A stretch of 64,000 bases of DNA from an uncultured bacterium (GCA_945949875.1 CAMFGH010000001.1:1-64000); one strand, 5' to 3'; counted from the first letter of the stretch, positions 25,386-33,557 are shown. The notes: generated by a model from the letters alone, not told the origin. A program made the numbers and translations.

Positions 25386-27176
25386 TTATTCAACATCCTG
25401 CAGAGCATCGTAGTTTTCTTCTCCGGTACGGACTTTCACTACTTTCTCTACACCGTATACAAAGATCTTTCCGTCGCCGATATGGCCTGTATATAAAGCT
25501 TTCTTTGCTGCTTCAATCACAGATTCCACGGAAATCTTACTGATCACAACATCCACCTGAATCTTAGGAAGAAGTGTTGCATCCATCTCAACTCCACGAT
25601 AATATTCGCCGGCACCTTTCTGGATACCACAACCCATTACCTGTGTTACGGTCATACCGGTTACACCCAGGTCGTTCAGTGCCTTCTTCAGTACATCAAA
25701 TCTGGACAGTTTCACGATGATAGTAACTTTATGCATATTTGCGGTAAATACCGGTGCTCCTGTTTCTGTAACAGTACTTGTCTGAGCAACCACCGGAACT
25801 GCTGCATCGATTTTTGCTTCACCGGCTTTTGTATAATCGCTTTCTCCAAGATCTGTATTTTCATTTGCATATGTAATAGCAGAGGACATATCGGAAATAG
25901 CAAATCCCGCATATGCACTTGGAAGACCATGTTCTGTTGCATCCAGACCGACGATCTCTTCTTCCTCTGATACACGAAGGCCAAAGACAGCCTTAATGAT
26001 TAAGAATGTAATGGTAATGGTAACTGCTGTCCAGGCAGCAACACCCAAAAATCCAATAAACTGTAATCCTAATAATTCGAATCCACCACCGTAGAGCAGA
26101 CCAACCAGTTCTGTTCCGGAAGCATTTGCAATGCCATAACCAGGTGCTGTGTTCGTTGCAAAAAGACCAACTGCCAGAGTACCCCAGATACCGTTTAAGC
26201 AGTGCACTGCTACTGCACCAACCGGGTCATCTACGTGAATCACATTATCACAGAACCAAACACCAAATACTACAAGTACACCGGCAACTGCGCCGATTAC
26301 GATAGCACCAAAGCAGTCTGTTACATCACAAGGTGCTGTAATAGCTACCAGACCTGCAAGAGATGCATTCAAACACATGGAAACATCCGGTTTGCCATAT
26401 TTTACCCAGGTAAGGATCATACATACAACGGTTGCTACTGCAGGCGATACGGTTGTTGTCAGGAAAATAGAACCAAGCTGTTCCACAGAAGTAGCTGCTG
26501 CACCGTTAAAACCATACCAGCCAAGCCAAAGGATGAAGCATCCCAGACAGCCGATTGGGAGGTTATGGCCCGGGAATGCATTCACTTTGACGATATCCCC
26601 TTTTTCGTTTTTCACGAATTTACCAATACGAGGTCCCAGAATCGCTGCACCGATCAATGCAGAAATACCTCCGACCATATGGATTGCACAAGAACCTGCA
26701 AAATCATGGAAGCCCATCTGCGCGAGCCAGCCACCGCCCCAGATCCAATGTGCTTCAATTGGATAAATCAGAGCGGAAATCACTCCGGAATATACACAAT
26801 AGGATAAGAACTTTGTACGTTCTGCCATTGCTCCGGATACGATAGTTGCTGTTGTAGCACAAAATACTAAATTAAATACAAAATTTGACCAGTCAAAATT
26901 TGCATAGCTTGTAAATATATCAAATCCCGGTTTTCCGATCAGACCGATCATATCCTCGCCCAGTAATAAGCTGAAACCGATCAGGATAAATACTACAGTA
27001 CCGATACAGAAATCCATCAGATTCTTCATCAGGATATTTCCTGTATTTTTTGCTCTGGTAAAACCAGCTTCTACCATAGCAAATCCGGCCTGCATCCAGA
27101 ATACCAGTGCGGCACCGATCAGGAACCAAACACCAAAGACTTGACCACTTACTAATTCCCTTAATTCTTCTGTCAT
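25386..27176 (-). CDS. Ammonium transporter with C-terminal PII domain (Amt-GlnB fusion)
   Basis: 596-residue fusion. Residues ~1-415 are an Amt/Rh channel with 11 TM helices (GFAMVEAGFTRAKNTGNILM cut at 20; conserved pore His in GSCAIHMVGG and VAVHCLNGIWG). A ~75-residue linker with acidic EEEE follows. Residues ~483-596 are a PII signal domain with the usual T-loop (IQKGAGEYYRGVEMDATLLPK region) and B/C-loops (TGHIGDGKIFVYGVEKVVKVRTGE cut by function). The Tyr uridylylated in enterobacterial PII aligns with Met, so uridylylation is not expected; ATP/ADP and 2-oxoglutarate sensing could gate the attached channel. Expression appears to be set by leader antitermination. Confidence 0.95.
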   Translation of the reverse strand: MTEELRELVSGQVFGVWFLIGAALVFWMQAGFAMVEAGFTRAKNTGNILMKNLMDFCIGTVVFILIGFSLLLGEDMIGLIGKPGFDIFTSYANFDWSNFVFNLVFCATTATIVSGAMAERTKFLSYCVYSGVISALIYPIEAHWIWGGGWLAQMGFHDFAGSCAIHMVGGISALIGAAILGPRIGKFVKNEKGDIVKVNAFPGHNLPIGCLGCFILWLGWYGFNGAAATSVEQLGSIFLTTTVSPAVATVVCMILTWVKYGKPDVSMCLNASLAGLVAITAPCDVTDCFGAIVIGAVAGVLVVFGVWFCDNVIHVDDPVGAVAVHCLNGIWGTLAVGLFATNTAPGYGIANASGTELVGLLYGGGFELLGLQFIGFLGVAAWTAVTITITFLIIKAVFGLRVSEEEEIVGLDATEHGLPSAYAGFAISDMSSAITYANENTDLGESDYTKAGEAKIDAAVPVVAQTSTVTETGAPVFTANMHKVTIIVKLSRFDVLKKALNDLGVTGMTVTQVMGCGIQKGAGEYYRGVEMDATLLPKIQVDVVISKISVESVIEAAKKALYTGHIGDGKIFVYGVEKVVKVRTGEENYDALQDVE

Positions 27177-27326
27177 AACTTTTTCCTCCTTATGTTTTTT
27201 ATCCCCTATTTCAGGTACTCCTCACTGTTACGACTATCTCCTCTTTTCATCATAACTACCTAAAATAGAGGACCAACAGAGATTACTCCACATCTCTATC
27301 AAACATGCGTCATAGGACACAAAACA

Positions 27327-27366
27327 AATAAAAAAAGCGCCACGAGGTTTCCCTCATAGCGCCTTT
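27327..27366 (-). terminator. Leader terminator of amt-PII
   Basis: On the minus strand AAAGGCGCTATGAGG (27366-27352), loop GAAA, CCTCGTGGCGCTTT (27347 downward), then a run of T. It lies about 155 bases before the ATG. The 5' arm overlaps the second hexaloop hairpin, so the two structures exclude each other. Confidence 0.85.
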
Positions 27367-27399
27367 GCTTTTGTTATCTGCTAATCTAACACCTTTGTT
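27358..27399 (-). promoter_or_regulatory. Dual-hexaloop antiterminator (ANTAR-type target)
   Basis: Two small hairpins on the minus strand: AAC-AAAGGT-GTT (27399-27388) and AGC-AAAGGC-GCT (27369-27358), 18 bases apart. Both six-base loops have A at position 1 and G at position 4, the rule known for RNA targets of ANTAR-domain regulators, and the middle stem pair changes A-T to G-C in a compensatory way. The second hairpin overlaps the terminator stem. ANTAR control of nitrogen genes is established in Clostridia; no ANTAR regulator gene lies in this window. Confidence 0.7.
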
Positions 27400-27481
27400 T
27401 TATCCTGTCAACACCGTATTTCATTTTTGATAAAAATCCTAAAAATTTTGACCTTTCAAAAAAAATCTTTGTTAAACTTTT

Positions 27482-28312
27482 CTAGTACCGCAGCAGATAT
27501 CTATCATACATGGTCTTCTCAATCTTCTGCTTTTCCACAAATTGAAAACCCAATTTCCTGCACAGATGCTCAGACGCAGTATTTTCTGCTTCCATCAAAA
27601 CCTGAATCTGTTCAAACCCCAGCTGATCTTTTCCATATTGTAATATTTCCCGGCACACTTCTTCTGCCAGTCCTTTTTTCTGCCAGGGAACAGCAATCAT
27701 ATAACCAAGCTCCGGATCTTCGAATCCTTCTCTCATGGATAATCCTGCTCTTCCTATTACTTCTCCGGTCTCCTTCAGGCATACCGTCCACATACCGAAT
27801 CCATAAAATGCATATACCTTGTCCCGATAGTCTCTGATATATTGTCTTTCTTCCTCCGGATCCTCAAATAAATCTTCCATATATTTTGTAATGGATCTTT
27901 CCTTATACATTTTATAGAAAGCTTCCAGGTCATCTACTGTGGTTTCACGGATAAAACATCTTTTTGTTTCACATATGCTCCAGGGCAGCCCATGATATCT
28001 CTGATAAACCTTTTCCAGATAGTCCTCCTCTGCATCCTGCCAGGCTATCACTGCATACCGTACTCCCGGATAATCCCGTCCATCTCTTAAAACGGCAACC
28101 ACTGCAGCCTTTTTTTCTATATAATAAGTACATACCTCCGGCATATCCGAAAGAACCAGGCCATTCCGAAGCAGGAATTCCTCTCCCCCACCCGTTTGTT
28201 CTTTATCCGCTTTTTCTTCTATATATAAATCAATCTGAGGCTGTGTTTTAAAATACTGCTCCGCCTGCAGCTGCTCTTTCTTATCTTCCAGTACAATTTT
28301 TAATGTGATCAT
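27482..28312 (-). CDS. GNAT-family N-acetyltransferase with N-terminal extension
   Basis: Acetyl-CoA-dependent acetyltransferase of 276 residues. The first ~120 residues form an uncharacterised alpha/beta region. The GNAT domain occupies about 125-276, with RETTVDDLEAFYKMYKER (start), GEVIGRAGLSMREG, ELGYMIAVPWQKKGLAEEVC (acetyl-CoA loop Q/K-K-G-L-A) and EAENTASEHLCRKLGFQFVE. It resembles ribosomal-protein Ser/Ala acetyltransferase-like enzymes, but the acceptor is unknown. The ATG at 28312 was chosen for its GGAGGA. It is monocistronic, divergent from the cyclophilin gene. Confidence 0.85.
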   Translation of the reverse strand: MITLKIVLEDKKEQLQAEQYFKTQPQIDLYIEEKADKEQTGGGEEFLLRNGLVLSDMPEVCTYYIEKKAAVVAVLRDGRDYPGVRYAVIAWQDAEEDYLEKVYQRYHGLPWSICETKRCFIRETTVDDLEAFYKMYKERSITKYMEDLFEDPEEERQYIRDYRDKVYAFYGFGMWTVCLKETGEVIGRAGLSMREGFEDPELGYMIAVPWQKKGLAEEVCREILQYGKDQLGFEQIQVLMEAENTASEHLCRKLGFQFVEKQKIEKTMYDRYLLRY

Positions 28313-28429
28313 GTGATTCCTCCGGATTATTTCTACCAGCAATAAACAGAATTTTTTATCATTATAATAAAAAGAATATTTCTACCATAAAAATGAAAAG
28401 GGCATTTCTATGGAATATAGACTTATCTA

Positions 28430-28458
28430 TTGAAATAAAATATGGAAATCGTTTAATA
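28430..28458 (+). promoter_or_regulatory. Likely promoter of the cyclophilin gene
   Basis: TTGAAA at 28430-28435, 17 bases, TTAATA at 28453-28458, about 38 bases before the ATG. The -10 box is only a moderate match. Confidence 0.5.
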
Positions 28459-28495
28459 TATTATAAGATATTATATATAGAAAGGGCAAAATATT

Positions 28496-29029
28496 ATGGC
28501 ACAAAATCCAATTGTTACATTTACCATGGCAGATGGCAGTGTGATCAAAGCTGAGCTTTATCCTGAAATCGCACCGGTTTCTGTTCAAAATTTTATTTCT
28601 TTAATTCAGAAGAATTTCTATGACGGTCTGATCTTCCATCGCGTTATCCGCGGTTTTATGATTCAGGGAGGTGACCCGGAAGGCACGGGAATGGGAGGTC
28701 CCGGCTACAGTATTCGCGGTGAATTCGCACAGAATGGTTATGAAAATGAATTGAAACACACAGAAGGTGTTCTTTCCATGGCGCGCTCCATGCATCCCAA
28801 TTCAGCAGGAAGCCAGTTCTTTATCATGCATAAGACATCGCCTCATCTGGATGGTGCATATGCAGCATTCGGAAAAGTGATCGAAGGTATGGACGTGGTA
28901 AACAAAATTGCTGAAACTCCAACCGATTATATGGACAGGCCCATGCAGGATCAGATCATGAAAACAGTTACGGTAGAAACCTTTGGCGAAACCTATCCGG
29001 AACCGGATAAAATTCACCAGGGCTTCTAG
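28496..29029 (+). CDS. Peptidyl-prolyl cis-trans isomerase, cyclophilin type
   Basis: Cytosolic prolyl isomerase; no signal peptide or lipobox. The 177 residues include the cyclophilin signatures FHRVIRGFMIQGGDPEGTG (active-site Arg and Gln), HPNSAGSQFFIM and the late YAAFGKVIEGMDVVNKI. The Trp of the cyclosporin pocket is replaced by His in SPHLDGAYAAFG, common in bacterial enzymes. It starts at an ATG with GAAAGGG upstream and is followed by a strong terminator. It is a single-gene unit. Confidence 0.96.
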   Translation: MAQNPIVTFTMADGSVIKAELYPEIAPVSVQNFISLIQKNFYDGLIFHRVIRGFMIQGGDPEGTGMGGPGYSIRGEFAQNGYENELKHTEGVLSMARSMHPNSAGSQFFIMHKTSPHLDGAYAAFGKVIEGMDVVNKIAETPTDYMDRPMQDQIMKTVTVETFGETYPEPDKIHQGF

Positions 29030-29200
29030 TCATGTTAACAATTTGTTCATATTCATTTAAAAAAAACTTCATTTCGATATCATTTTTTAGACAAAACTAA
29101 TGTATATACTACAGATATAAGATAACAACAGAGCATTCAAAGTTATCTGATGAATATGAATTTATCGTTTATCAAATATAAATAACTTTTTCATAATAAG

Positions 29201-29230
29201 TGCCAAGTAAAGCAATGCTTTACTTGGCAT
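29201..29230 (+). terminator. Terminator of the cyclophilin gene
   Basis: Perfect 12-bp stem TGCCAAGTAAAG / CTTTACTTGGCA with a 5-base loop, followed by a T/C-rich tail. It sits about 170 bases after the stop; the bases between are AT-rich with no open frame of note. Confidence 0.8.
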
Positions 29231-29325
29231 CCTCCCTTTTATAGGGATTTTTTCTAAAAAAGCCCCTGTTTTCTCTCAGATTTCTTCTTTTTTTTACAAA
29301 ATTTTTATAATTTCCTATTCTGTTA

Positions 29326-29354
29326 TTGCCAACATCTTTTTCTCATGTTAGAAT
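29326..29354 (+). promoter_or_regulatory. Likely promoter of the AGCS symporter gene
   Basis: TTGCCA at 29326-29331, 17 bases, TAGAAT at 29349-29354, giving a leader of about 200 bases. Confidence 0.6.
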
Positions 29355-29383
29355 TCCGAATAAATATTAAATCTTCACAAAGA

Positions 29384-29463
29384 GGTGAAAAGCAGAGGAG
29401 CTACTTTTCACCTGTATATGGTTGTAAAGCAGCAGATAATCTTTGGATTATCTGTTTTTTTAT
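29384..29463 (+). promoter_or_regulatory. Attenuator-like leader of the AGCS symporter gene
   Basis: A first hairpin (GGTGAAAAG at 29384-29392 with CTTTTCACC at 29404-29412) is followed by a clear terminator: CAGATAATC / GATTATCTG, loop TTTG (29433-29454), then seven T. The terminator is about 100 bases before the ATG and downstream of the likely promoter, so readthrough must be controlled. The first loop holds AGAGGA flanked by AGC/GCT, which fits the ANTAR loop rule (A1, G4), but no second hexaloop was found. No glycine-riboswitch core is seen. Confidence 0.6.
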
Positions 29464-29564
29464 TTTCATATACCTATTCTGTATTCAAAAACTTTTCTGT
29501 TTTGATTTATTTTGATATATGGAAGCCTTGTGAAGAATACATTTTTACAACGGAGGGATATATT

Positions 29565-31079
29565 ATGTTAGAAACAATTACTAACGTCAATGGCTTTATC
29601 AATGGTCTCGTTTGGGGCTGGCCGGCTCTGATCCTGCTTGGATTTGTTGGTGTCTTAATGACAATTCTTACAAAATTTTATCAGGTTGGACATTTTGGAC
29701 ATTGGATGAAAAACACATTAGGTGCCATCTTTAAAGATAAAGATGTAACCGGTCATACAAAAGACCGTTCCATTTCTCAGTTCCAGTCTCTGTGTACTGC
29801 TTTAGCTGCTACCGTTGGTACCGGTAATATCGTTGGTGTTGCAGGTGCTATCGCAACTGGTGGTCCCGGTGCTGTATTCTGGATGTGGCTCATCGCTTTC
29901 TTTGGAATGATGACCAACTATTCTGAAAACGTACTTGGTATTTTGTATCGTCGTAAAGATGCCAAAGGTGAATGGCATGGCGGTGCAATGTACTACTTAA
30001 GAGATGGTCTTGGTGCTAAGAAAGGCTGTAAAACAATCGGTCTTGTTCTGGCATGGCTGTTCTCCTTATTCTGCTTACTGGCTTCTTTCGGTATCGGTAA
30101 TATGAGTCAGGTTAACTCTATGGTATCCAATGTATACTCTGCATTTGGTATTCCTACTATTGCAACCGGTATTTTCCTGGTTATCGCTGTTGGTCTTGTT
30201 ATCTTAGGTGGTCTTAAGAGAGTTGCCAGCATTACAGAAAAACTGGTTCCTTTCATGGTTGTCCTGTACTTCATTGGAACAATTATCATCATCTGTCTCA
30301 ATATTACAAGCATTCCTGCTATTTTCGTTGCAATCTTCAAAGGCGCTTTCTCTGTAAAAGCTGTAGCAGGTGGTGGATTTGGTGCAGGTATCGCGCTGGC
30401 TATGAAAATGGGCTTCAAACGTGGGGTATTCTCCAACGAAGCCGGTCTTGGTTCTTCTGTAATGGTTCATTCCAGTTCTAACGTAAAAGAACCTATCCGC
30501 CAGGGTATGTGGGGTATCTTCGAAGTATTTGCTGATACTATTATCGTTTGTACTTTAACAGCTATTACTATTCTTGGTTCCGGTGCCATTGATTTAACTA
30601 CCGGCGAAGCAATTCCAAGTGTATTAGAAGAAATCGGTGGTTCTTCTGCCCTGATGAGCTATGCTTTCGGTAATGTATTTGGTGTTTTCGGCCGCGGCTT
30701 TATTGCTATCGCAATCCTGTTATTTGCTTACTCAACAGTACTTGGATGGAGTCATTACGGTGCAACAGCCTGTCGTTATCTCTTCGGTGAGAAACTGGGT
30801 GATGTTGCTGTATGGGTATACAGAGTCGTATTCGTACTTATTGTTTTAGCCGGTTCCCTTATGGAAGCTCAGCTCGCATGGGATATTTCCGATACCTTCA
30901 ACGGTTTGATGATGATCCCGAACTTGATCGGTGTTTTGGTTCTTTCTCCAATGGTTGCAAAATGTACTAAGAACTACGTAGACCGTCATATGAAGAACAA
31001 AGATGTTGAGCCTATGCTTTCTGTATGGGATGACATCCAGGCTGAACATGCTGCTGCTGTAAAAGAAGGCGCAGAATAA
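29565..31079 (+). CDS. Alanine/glycine:cation symporter (AGCS family, AlsT-like)
   Basis: Na+-coupled uptake of alanine, glycine or glutamine across the cytoplasmic membrane. The 504 residues have 10-11 TM segments and the family hallmarks SQFQSLCTALAATVGTGNIV, GPGAVFWMWLIAFFGMMTNYSE (cut by family motif) and KRGVFSNEAGLGSS. The ATG at 29565 was chosen because GGAGGG lies just upstream; an open extension reaches back to 29385 but runs through the attenuator hairpins. A terminator follows at 31.1 kb, then the first large palindrome. Confidence 0.93.
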   Translation: MLETITNVNGFINGLVWGWPALILLGFVGVLMTILTKFYQVGHFGHWMKNTLGAIFKDKDVTGHTKDRSISQFQSLCTALAATVGTGNIVGVAGAIATGGPGAVFWMWLIAFFGMMTNYSENVLGILYRRKDAKGEWHGGAMYYLRDGLGAKKGCKTIGLVLAWLFSLFCLLASFGIGNMSQVNSMVSNVYSAFGIPTIATGIFLVIAVGLVILGGLKRVASITEKLVPFMVVLYFIGTIIIICLNITSIPAIFVAIFKGAFSVKAVAGGGFGAGIALAMKMGFKRGVFSNEAGLGSSVMVHSSSNVKEPIRQGMWGIFEVFADTIIVCTLTAITILGSGAIDLTTGEAIPSVLEEIGGSSALMSYAFGNVFGVFGRGFIAIAILLFAYSTVLGWSHYGATACRYLFGEKLGDVAVWVYRVVFVLIVLAGSLMEAQLAWDISDTFNGLMMIPNLIGVLVLSPMVAKCTKNYVDRHMKNKDVEPMLSVWDDIQAEHAAAVKEGAE

Positions 31080-31099
31080 ACTTATACCGTACATACTTA

Positions 31100-31126
31100 A
31101 GGGGGCATACATTGCCCCCTTTCTTT
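31100..31126 (+). terminator. Terminator of the AGCS symporter gene
   Basis: AGGGGGCA / TGCCCCCT stem with a five-base loop followed by TTCTTT, 20 bases past the stop codon. Confidence 0.85.
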
Positions 31127-31131
31127 ATGCA

Positions 31132-31465
31132 AAAAGAACTGTCTCTTTCACGAAGTACATTTTGTAAAGTGGCTTTTTTTGTAGATTTGCACGGAAAATC
31201 TGTAGGAAGTTTTTTCAGCCTGCAAAATATTATCCCAGAGGCTTCTTTATAGATAGTATGTTTTTCCACGGATGAACAGCGGGAGTGGTGTGTCACTTTT
31301 CATACAGACACTGAGGAAAAATATACTTAATCGAAAAGAAAGAAGCCTCTGGGATAAAAAATATTTTGCCGCTGATAAAAACTTCCTATAGATTCTCCGT
31401 GCAAAACAAATAAAAATAAGGCGGCCGCTTTACGAAATGTTCTTCGTGAAAGCGACAGCCCTTTT
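31132..31465. repeat. Giant palindromic element, copy 1 (about 335 bp)
   Basis: The two halves are imperfect reverse complements nearly end to end: CTGTCTCTTTCACGAAG... at the left (from 31139) against ...CTTCGTGAAAGCGACAG at the right (to 31458). Inside, TTTGCACGGA...TCTGTAGGAAGTTTTT matches AAAACTTCCTATAGA...TCCGTGCAAA, and CCCAGAGGCTTCTTT matches AAAGAAGCCTCTGGG. The central ~45 bases are unpaired. It fills the gap between the convergent AGCS and HPr-like genes and encodes no convincing protein. It shares its core with the element at 63.2 kb (for example TAGTATGTTTTTCC and CGGATGAACA). Confidence 0.85.
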
Positions 31466-31506
31466 ATGTTCTGTCTTAGCAATGCTGTCTTTTGTACGGA
31501 TTAAGT

Positions 31507-31764
31507 TTATTCCTGACCACTCAGGAATTTTTCAATGTTGGCAACTGCTTCTTCTTCATCTTTTCCGTCTGCAATCACCGTTACTTCTTCGCCACTGTCA
31601 AGGCCTAAGCTCATCATACCCATAATGCTCTTTGCGTTTACTTTTTTTCCTTCAGATTCAATGTAAACGCTGCTTTCATGCTGGCTGGCTACCTGCACCA
31701 AAACCGCAACAGGTCTTGCTTCAAGACCATTTTTCAACTGAATTTTCATAGATTTTTTTAACAT
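31507..31764 (-). CDS. HPr-like protein lacking His15 (Crh-like)
   Basis: Small cytosolic HPr-fold protein of 85 residues. The HPr active-site motif G-L-H-A-R-P is GLEARPV here, with Glu15 in place of the histidine that accepts phosphate from PEP via EI, so it should not carry phosphate in the PTS. The regulatory serine site is kept (AKSIMGMMSLG, Ser46), the residue phosphorylated by HprK. This matches Bacillus Crh, which is also encoded after whiA. HprK is encoded about 4 kb upstream in the same gene block. The ATG at 31764 has AGAGGAGG upstream. A role in carbon-catabolite control is inferred. Confidence 0.88.
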   Translation of the reverse strand: MLKKSMKIQLKNGLEARPVAVLVQVASQHESSVYIESEGKKVNAKSIMGMMSLGLDSGEEVTVIADGKDEEEAVANIEKFLSGQE

Positions 31765-31781
31765 AACATCCTCCTCTTTCA

Positions 31782-32642
31782 TTAAGCTCTGATTTGACAT
31801 GCAATCTCGCTCAACTTCCTAAGTCTATGATTAACACCAGATTTTCCAACCGGTGGATTTAGCAAATCCCCCAACTCCTGCAGTGTGGCCTCCGGATATT
31901 CCAGACGCAACTCTGCGATTTCACGAAGCCCCTGTGGTAGCTGGGCAAACCCGACTTCTTCCTGTATCAGCATGATATCCTGAATCTGTTTCGAAGCAGC
32001 GCTTACTGTCTTGGCAATATTAGCTGTTTCGCAGTTTACCTTCCGGTTTACCGAATTCCTCATTTCCTTTAAAATCCGGAAATTTTCGAAATTCATAAGA
32101 GATACATGAGCTCCCATGATATTCAGCAGATCACAAATTGCAGACCCGTCTTTCAGATACAAAACATGATATTTTTTGCGTTCCACAATCTTGGCTTCTA
32201 TTTCAAATTCATTGATCATTTGCTGCAAAAACAGCGCCTGCTCTTCCGTCTGACAGTCAAATTCCAGATGATAGCTTTTTTCCGGATCACTCATAGAACC
32301 CACGCATAAATACGCTGCTCTGAGAAATGCTCTTTTACAAATATGCTCTTTATATACATCCGGATTTCGCCAATCCATATCATGAAACGAGAATTTTTGA
32401 GGAATTACGAGTATTGTTTTTTGAATATCACTATTAATACTAATATTTTTTTTACATAATGTAAAGACCTTTTGTATGACAAACTCGTTGTCTGCGTTAA
32501 AACAAATTGTTGTTTTATCCTCTTCTTCCAGTATTTTCTCTCCGCAAAACATGAAAAAAGCTGCCAATTCTGCATAGGCACATGGCTTGCCACCATCAAA
32601 TATCTTTCGCAGTTCTTCCTTCACATCACTTGAAAATGACAA
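31782..32642 (-). CDS. whiA: DNA-binding protein WhiA
   Basis: WhiA is a homing-endonuclease-related DNA-binding protein that in Firmicutes influences cell division and chromosome segregation. The 286-residue protein has an N-terminal WhiA domain, the LAGLIDADG-like middle (RKYHVLYLKDGSAICDLLNI cut at 20) and a C-terminal helix-turn-helix (LREIAELRLEYPEATLQELG with NPPVGKSGVNHRLRKL). A TTG start at 32642 was chosen because AGGAGG lies at the right distance and the product then begins MSFSSDVKEEL as in relatives; an ATG six codons upstream lacks a site. It sits between rapZ and the Crh-like gene. Confidence 0.95.
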   Translation of the reverse strand: MSFSSDVKEELRKIFDGGKPCAYAELAAFFMFCGEKILEEEDKTTICFNADNEFVIQKVFTLCKKNISINSDIQKTILVIPQKFSFHDMDWRNPDVYKEHICKRAFLRAAYLCVGSMSDPEKSYHLEFDCQTEEQALFLQQMINEFEIEAKIVERKKYHVLYLKDGSAICDLLNIMGAHVSLMNFENFRILKEMRNSVNRKVNCETANIAKTVSAASKQIQDIMLIQEEVGFAQLPQGLREIAELRLEYPEATLQELGDLLNPPVGKSGVNHRLRKLSEIACQIRA

Positions 32643-32695
32643 CTCATTTCCCTCCTGCATAGAAATGTTTTTCCATAAATGACAGCTCCCCGACT

Positions 32696-33556
32696 TTAAA
32701 GCCCCACATCTCTATGTGTCAATTTTATACTGTAATTTCCCTGATCTTTCAATCTTTCGTATAAGGCATTTGCCAGTGTTACACTTCTGTGTTTTCCTCC
32801 GGTACACCCAATCCCGATTACCAGCTGGTATTTTCCTTCTTTGATATAATTGGGAATCAGAAAAAGCATCATATCTGTAAGCTTGTCCATAAACTGATGA
32901 GCCTCCGGAAAGCCCATCACATAATCCTGTACTTCCTTATCATTTCCTGTATGATTTTTCAATTCATCAATATAAAAAGGATTTGGAAGGAATCGAACAT
33001 CAAATACCAGATCTGCATCCGCAGGGATGCCATTTTTAAATCCAAAGGAAACCACATTGATCATAAGACTATTATATTCCTCATTCCTTACAAAAATGCG
33101 GTCAATCTCCTCTTTTAACTCCCTGGTTAATAAATTCGACGTATCAATAACGTAATCGGCTCTCTTACGTATGGTTCGAAGGATTTCTTTTTCGATACGA
33201 ATTCCCTCTTCCACTCTTTTTCCATCCAGCGCCAGCGGATGCATTCGCCTGCTTTCCTTATATCTCTTAAGCAGTACTTTCTCACTGCAGTCCATAAAGA
33301 GAATCTCAAATACATAACCTTTCTTCCGAAGATTCTCCAAAGCATCTTCTACTTCACCGAATTTCTGATCCGATCGAATATCCAGTCCCAATGCCACCTT
33401 GGATACTTCTGCTCCCGGCATGGACACCAGCTCTACAAATTTATCCAGCAAAGATACCGGCAGATTATCCACACAATAAAATCCAACATCTTCCAATAAT
33501 TTGAGTGCAGTTCTTTTTCCTCCGCCGCTCATGCCGGTCACAACTACGAATCTCAT
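32696..33556 (-). CDS. rapZ: RapZ/YvcJ-family nucleotide-binding protein
   Basis: P-loop protein; E. coli RapZ is an RNase E adapter for a small RNA of amino-sugar control, and Bacillus YvcJ hydrolyses nucleotides. The 286 residues open with TGMSGGGKRTALKLLEDVGF, in which the Ser/Thr expected after the Walker A Lys is Arg. The rest is typical: YCVDNLP, DIRSD, FLDCSE-like LFMDCSEKVL, FGFKNGIPADADLVFDVRFL and the C-terminal GIGCTGGKHRSVTLAN. It starts one base after the murB stop. Whether it still binds ATP/GTP normally is unclear. Confidence 0.93.
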   Translation of the reverse strand: MRFVVVTGMSGGGKRTALKLLEDVGFYCVDNLPVSLLDKFVELVSMPGAEVSKVALGLDIRSDQKFGEVEDALENLRKKGYVFEILFMDCSEKVLLKRYKESRRMHPLALDGKRVEEGIRIEKEILRTIRKRADYVIDTSNLLTRELKEEIDRIFVRNEEYNSLMINVVSFGFKNGIPADADLVFDVRFLPNPFYIDELKNHTGNDKEVQDYVMGFPEAHQFMDKLTDMMLFLIPNYIKEGKYQLVIGIGCTGGKHRSVTLANALYERLKDQGNYSIKLTHRDVGL

Positions 33557-33557
33557 A

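Noticed and set aside
27383-27411. TTGACA-17-TAGATT promoter match before amt-PII
   Set aside because: It would start transcription after the first hexaloop and only ~10 bases before the terminator; the conserved dual hairpin argues for a start further upstream. It remains possible, so it was not listed as a feature.
29361-29564. Glycine riboswitch upstream of the AGCS symporter
   Set aside because: No paired glycine aptamer core is visible; only a simple hairpin and terminator.
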